A DNA stretch of 8,676 nt from assembly GCA_050945235.1 (NCBI GenBank), contig JBMNSO010000078.1, positions 1 through 8,676 on the forward strand. The letters are read 5' to 3'. The notes under the pieces are model-generated. The model saw nothing but the letters and a program-made list of their open reading frames with translations, made no database searches and was not told the origin of the DNA. This document shows positions 5,945 to 8,676 of the stretch, one piece after another. The DNA comes from DUOD01 sp050945235 (GTDB lineage: Bacteria; Bacillota; Clostridia; DUOD01). The translations under genes were made by a program, and so were the position numbers. Numbering within the stretch: the stretch's first letter is position 1; each line of letters begins with the position of its first letter.

Positions 5945-5973
5945 AGTATACCACAGCCCATATACCTTGTCTA
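5945..5973 (-). promoter_or_regulatory. Sigma-A promoter of the pyr operon
   Basis: On the minus strand TAGACA (one mismatch to TTGACA) is separated by 17 bases from TATACT, with a TG one base before the -10 (extended -10). The predicted start is about 5938, giving a leader of about 160 nt that begins just ahead of the PyrR loop. The promoter lies directly behind the stop of the pseudouridine synthase gene. Confidence 0.88.
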
Positions 5974-5980
5974 CATTTTT

Positions 5981-6901
5981 CTAACTTTTTTGCCTTAATT
6001 TTTTTATAATATCTTTAAAGTAGCTAGGCAGGGGCGCTTCGAAACTCATTATTCTTTGGGTACGGGGATGGCTGAGGGTTAGCCTGTAAGCATGGAGCAT
6101 CTGTCCGTCGGTATTAAAGGACTCCTTCTTCCTGCCGTATACCCTGTCGCCCACCACGGGATGGCCTATATAGGCCATATGTACCCTTATTTGATGGGTC
6201 CGTCCGGTTTCCAGCCGTGCCTTTACCAGGGTATATCCTTCATATCTTTCCAGCACTTCGTAATGGGTAACGGCGTGCCTGGTCCTGCCCTTATCCGTCA
6301 CCGCCATCCTTTTCCGGTGAACGGGGTGCCTGCCGATGGGGGCGTCTATCCTGCCCCTTGTGCCCTCGATTTCACCATGGACCAGGGCCATGTACTCCCT
6401 ACCTGCCGTCTTTTCCTTAATCTGCTGTGACAGGCTTATATGGGCGTTATCGTTTTTGGCGGCTACCAACAGGCCGGAGGTATCCTTGTCTATTCTATGT
6501 ACTATCCCGGGACGTATCTTGCCGTTTATGCTGGATAAATTCTTGCACCTGGCCAGGAGGGCATTGACCAATGTCCCCGTTCTGTTGCCGGCTGCCGGGT
6601 GCACCACCATATTCTTGGGTTTATTGACCACTACAATGTCATCATCCTCGTATACTATGTCGATGTCTATATCCTCCGGCTGTGCCTCTATGGGCTCGGG
6701 ATCGGGTATAAATACTTCTATTACATCCCCTTCTTTGGCTCTTGCATTAGCCTTTACCTGCCTACCGTTTACCAGTACCTTCTCATCTTTTATCAGCCTT
6801 TGTACCTGGGAGCGGCTGATGCCTTCCACCATAGTAGCTACCACAACATCCATCCTCTGGCCCTCCCGCTTTTCATCGACGACTATTCTCTTATGGTCCA
6901 T
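5981..6901 (-). CDS. RluA-family pseudouridine synthase with S4 domain (YlyB/RluD-like)
   Basis: The protein (306 residues) isomerises specific uridines in RNA, in this subfamily usually 23S rRNA, to pseudouridine. An S4 RNA-binding domain covers about 14-65 (MVEGISRSQVQRLIKD then KVLVNG). The catalytic domain follows, with the HRIDKDTSGLL motif at 135-145 and catalytic aspartate D138, and the family segment GRTHQIRVHMAYIGHPVVGD at 233-252. Length and two-domain plan match RluD and Bacillus YlyB, which occupies the same place between lspA and pyrR. The exact target uridines cannot be read from sequence. The ATG follows TAAGGTGG by four to five bases; that ribosome site overlaps the lspA stop, so the two genes are surely cotranscribed. 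No terminator lies between its stop and the pyr promoter, so some read-through into pyr is possible, subject to the attenuator. Confidence 0.92.
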   Translation of the reverse strand: MDHKRIVVDEKREGQRMDVVVATMVEGISRSQVQRLIKDEKVLVNGRQVKANARAKEGDVIEVFIPDPEPIEAQPEDIDIDIVYEDDDIVVVNKPKNMVVHPAAGNRTGTLVNALLARCKNLSSINGKIRPGIVHRIDKDTSGLLVAAKNDNAHISLSQQIKEKTAGREYMALVHGEIEGTRGRIDAPIGRHPVHRKRMAVTDKGRTRHAVTHYEVLERYEGYTLVKARLETGRTHQIRVHMAYIGHPVVGDRVYGRKKESFNTDGQMLHAYRLTLSHPRTQRIMSFEAPLPSYFKDIIKKLRQKS

Positions 6902-6910
6902 GAAACCACC

Positions 6911-7357
6911 TTATTTTTTGTCCAATTTGAACAATATAAAATATGCCAGCAGTATTGTACCTATAACTATACTGGAATCAGCAATATTAAAAACCGCAAA
7001 ATTTATCGCCTTTATGTATATAAAATCAACCACATAGTCGAATCTTAACCGGTCGATGAGGTTCCCTATGGCACCGGCAAGTATTAGCAACAGGCTTGAC
7101 CTCAAAAGCGGCTGCTTTGCAGGCCGGGTAATGAGGTAATATATTATAGCAGCCGAGATTATCACCTTTATTATTATAAAGAACCATTTCCCGTTTTGCA
7201 GTATACCAAAGGCTGCTCCATAATTCTCCACATATGCAAAATGAAGTATGCCGTCTATTACCGGTATGCTGCCCACCGGCTTTAATATCGTATATGCCCA
7301 GTACTTGGTGGCCTGGTCTACAATAACTATAATGACTATCAACAAAAAAGCTGCCAA
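6911..7357 (-). CDS. lspA: Lipoprotein signal peptidase (signal peptidase II)
   Basis: This membrane aspartic protease removes signal peptides from diacylglyceryl-modified prolipoproteins. The 148 residues include four hydrophobic segments (about 2-20, 57-76, 86-103, 125-143). Conserved points are D14 in VDQATK, N45 in ENYGAAFG, GNLIDR at 98-103, and the catalytic pair D111 (VVDFI) and D127 (FNIADSSI). The length is slightly short but normal for the family. The start is a TTG at 7357, with AAGGAGGT about nine bases upstream; no in-frame ATG lies between that site and the core of the first membrane segment. A promoter and a leader hairpin lie just upstream, so lspA and the pseudouridine synthase probably form a transcript of their own as well as following the zinc-finger gene. 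Confidence 0.96.
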   Translation of the reverse strand: MAAFLLIVIIVIVDQATKYWAYTILKPVGSIPVIDGILHFAYVENYGAAFGILQNGKWFFIIIKVIISAAIIYYLITRPAKQPLLRSSLLLILAGAIGNLIDRLRFDYVVDFIYIKAINFAVFNIADSSIVIGTILLAYFILFKLDKK

Positions 7358-7382
7358 GGGTACACTACCTCCTTAAGTTGTT

Positions 7383-7422
7383 ATGCCATCTGGGTGTTCC
7401 GTAACCGCCCAGGAAGTGGCAT
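7383..7422 (-). promoter_or_regulatory. Stable hairpin in the lspA leader
   Basis: On the minus strand ATGCCA pairs with TGGCAT, then after a small internal loop CTGGG pairs with CCCAG, and an inner GTT/AAC closes the tip: about 14 pairs in all. No T tract follows, so it is not an intrinsic terminator. It ends a few bases before the ribosome-binding site of lspA. It could protect the mRNA or affect initiation. Confidence 0.65.
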
Positions 7423-7438
7423 CTTGTTTGACTTTTCT

Positions 7439-7449
7439 ATTATACCACA
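7439..7449 (-). promoter_or_regulatory. Extended -10 promoter upstream of lspA
   Basis: On the minus strand TGTGGTATAAT holds a perfect TATAAT with a TG one base upstream. No good -35 is visible 16-18 bases further up, as is usual for extended -10 promoters. The start would be near 7432, leading into the hairpin ahead of lspA. Confidence 0.65.
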
Positions 7450-7497
7450 TTTCAGGATGTAGGGTACCGTTTTATATATTTAACTATAACCTGGGAA

Positions 7498-8238
7498 CTA
7501 TTCTTCCGATTCGTCTTTATCAATATCCTCTGTTCTTATCCAGTTATGTATATCCTTGCCCTCTCTGATAGTTTCCACATGACCCTCGGGTATCTGTTCC
7601 TCGTACTGCTCCTGGGTAACCTTTTCCACGTCTTCCACACTACCGGGGTAACCGTCGCCGTCGGTGCCGTCACTGTACATGTCGCCATAGCCCTTTACCC
7701 GGTTATTGCTAATATCCTGGGGCGACTCTGCCGTTCCGTATCTTGCTACCGACTGCCATGCATCTTCGCCGTCGAACATGGTTTGGTCCTCTTCGTCCAT
7801 AAAACTCCTGCCGAAGGGATATATCAACGTTTCTTCTTCCACCGGCCTGTCATGACCCAGGCCCTCATTGTGCAACTTCTTTGTGCGCTCGCATTGGATA
7901 CACAGGCCGGCATAGGGCAGCGCCTCCAGCCTTTTTGGGTCAATGGGTTTTTTGCATATGTCGCATATGCCGTAGATATTTTTTTCTATCTTCATTAGAG
8001 CATCTTCAATCTGGCGTAGGATAAATTTTTGGCTGCTCCTTAATGCATAGGACTTTTCCATCTCAAAGGTTTCCGAACCCAGATCGGCGGGATGGTTGTC
8101 GTAGGAAGACAGCTCCTCCACACTTTCCCTCAAGGATGAATTGAAATTACTTTGGGTCATCAAATTTAGGGTATTTTCAATTCTTTTCCTTTCCTTCAGC
8201 AGTTTCTTTTTATAATGTTGTACCATGTTTCCGTCCAT
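7498..8238 (-). CDS. TraR/DksA zinc-finger protein of the YteA/YlyA sporulation-associated type
   Basis: The protein (246 residues) has three parts. A basic, probably coiled-coil N-terminus (about 5-45, rich in K, E and R) leads into SSYDNHPADLGSETFEMEK at 44-62, a hallmark of the YteA/YlyA subfamily. A four-cysteine zinc finger follows (C92 and C95 in CDIC, C113 and C116 in CIQC). The last 120 residues are acidic and low in hydrophobics. DksA/TraR relatives act on RNA polymerase; the YteA/YlyA branch is linked to sporulation in Bacillus, and ylyA stands in the same position before lspA there. The precise role here is inferred. The ATG at 8238 has GGAGTGA about five bases upstream and begins 20 bases after the preceding gene, indicating cotranscription. 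Confidence 0.88.
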   Translation of the reverse strand: MDGNMVQHYKKKLLKERKRIENTLNLMTQSNFNSSLRESVEELSSYDNHPADLGSETFEMEKSYALRSSQKFILRQIEDALMKIEKNIYGICDICKKPIDPKRLEALPYAGLCIQCERTKKLHNEGLGHDRPVEEETLIYPFGRSFMDEEDQTMFDGEDAWQSVARYGTAESPQDISNNRVKGYGDMYSDGTDGDGYPGSVEDVEKVTQEQYEEQIPEGHVETIREGKDIHNWIRTEDIDKDESEE

Positions 8239-8258
8239 ATAATATTCACTCCATATTC

Positions 8259-8555
8259 TTATAAATGTCTTTGTACCAGCTTAACTATCTCGGCAATGAA
8301 GTCACCGATTATCGGCAGGTTCATCATCACCAGACGGCGGAGTACATAAATAAACACTGCGCCCAATATGGAAAACCCAATGGCCATGCCAAAACCCCGG
8401 AACAGCCCTCCAATAAAGTTTACAATGAGCAGTCTTTTGGTATTATTCAAGTACTCCACATACTCAGCCAGCCTCATCTTATCCATGGTATCGGCCAGTG
8501 ACTGTATGTGGCTCTTTAGCTTGTCTATACTCTCTTTTTTTTCAGCCATGATCAT
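8259..8555 (-). CDS. DUF5665-like small membrane protein
   Basis: The function is unknown. After a charged helix (KKESIDKLKSHIQSLADTM, then MRLAEYVEYLNN) come a hydrophobic segment with glycines (LLIVNFIGGLFRGFGMAIGF and onward to VFIYVLRR), probably one or two membrane passes, and an amphipathic C-terminus LPIIGDFIAEIV. This layout agrees with the DUF5665 family, often found in Clostridia beside YteA-type genes. The start is uncertain. I chose the ATG at 8555 because a GGAG lies about 14 bases upstream and the family begins near this point; GTG at 8558 and ATG at 8549 are close alternatives. An in-frame GTG at 8618 would add 21 residues but has no ribosome site. The 120 bases to its right hold no clear promoter or gene. 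Confidence 0.75.
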   Translation of the reverse strand: MIMAEKKESIDKLKSHIQSLADTMDKMRLAEYVEYLNNTKRLLIVNFIGGLFRGFGMAIGFSILGAVFIYVLRRLVMMNLPIIGDFIAEIVKLVQRHL

Positions 8556-8676
8556 CACTGTATTATTGTCTCCAGGGGAATGTTTTTTATTTATAAAGCG
8601 ACGGAAAATAGATTTCACAGCATATTATTTTTGTAGGAAATCCATTATCATCAATTAGCTTATATCTTTTTTTTAT

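Noticed and set aside
6336..7037. Plus-strand frame (233 codons) opposite the pseudouridine synthase and lspA
   Set aside because: It runs across two well-supported genes on the other strand and its composition is that of an antisense shadow.
8556..8676. Promoter for the DUF5665-like gene
   Set aside because: TTGATG and TAATAT are present on the minus strand but 21 bases apart, which is too far; no convincing sigma-A or sporulation promoter was found.

Overview
The window is a stretch of low-to-moderate GC Firmicutes chromosome, most likely from a member of the Clostridia. Every supported gene lies on the minus strand and reads from right to left. Gene order and regulatory logic match the well-known Bacillus neighbourhood ylyA-lspA-ylyB-pyrR-pyrP-pyrB-pyrC, with a clostridial DUF5665-type membrane protein in front. 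Shine-Dalgarno sites are strong (GGAGG type). Some starts are TTG (pyrR, lspA), as is common in Gram-positive bacteria.

Right part (about 8676 to 5981): a small DUF5665-like membrane protein; a YteA/YlyA-type TraR/DksA zinc-finger protein; a 140-base gap holding an extended -10 promoter and a strong leader hairpin; lspA (signal peptidase II); and, 9 bases later, an S4-domain RluA-family pseudouridine synthase.

Middle part (5980 to 784): the pyrimidine operon. Directly behind the pseudouridine synthase stop lie a good sigma-A promoter and a leader of about 160 nt with a textbook PyrR attenuator: the binding loop AGTCCGGAGAGGCT, an 11-pair antiterminator and a 10-bp terminator. Then follow pyrR (regulator), uraA (uracil permease), pyrB (aspartate carbamoyltransferase), pyrC (dihydroorotase) and pyrF (type 2 OMP decarboxylase). 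Spacing is tight (pyrB/pyrC overlap by 17 bases, pyrC/pyrF by 4), except between uraA and pyrB, where a second strong terminator hairpin sits without any PyrR-binding motif. Together the genes import uracil, convert carbamoyl phosphate plus aspartate to dihydroorotate, and make UMP from OMP; UMP/UTP feed back through PyrR.

Left part (783 to 1): a probable terminator follows pyrF, then about 700 bases without a convincing gene, then the first 25 codons of carB (carbamoyl phosphate synthase large subunit), cut by the window edge. carA, the usual partner just upstream of carB, is absent. The gap holds two convergent families of imperfect repeats (a 65-bp ladder at 341-533 and a 24/25-bp ladder at 661-745) that share a core in inverted orientation, and a 210-base segment next to carB that is both foldable and open in more than one frame. 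This gap is the least ordinary part of the window; an eroded mobile-element remnant is my preferred but unproven reading.
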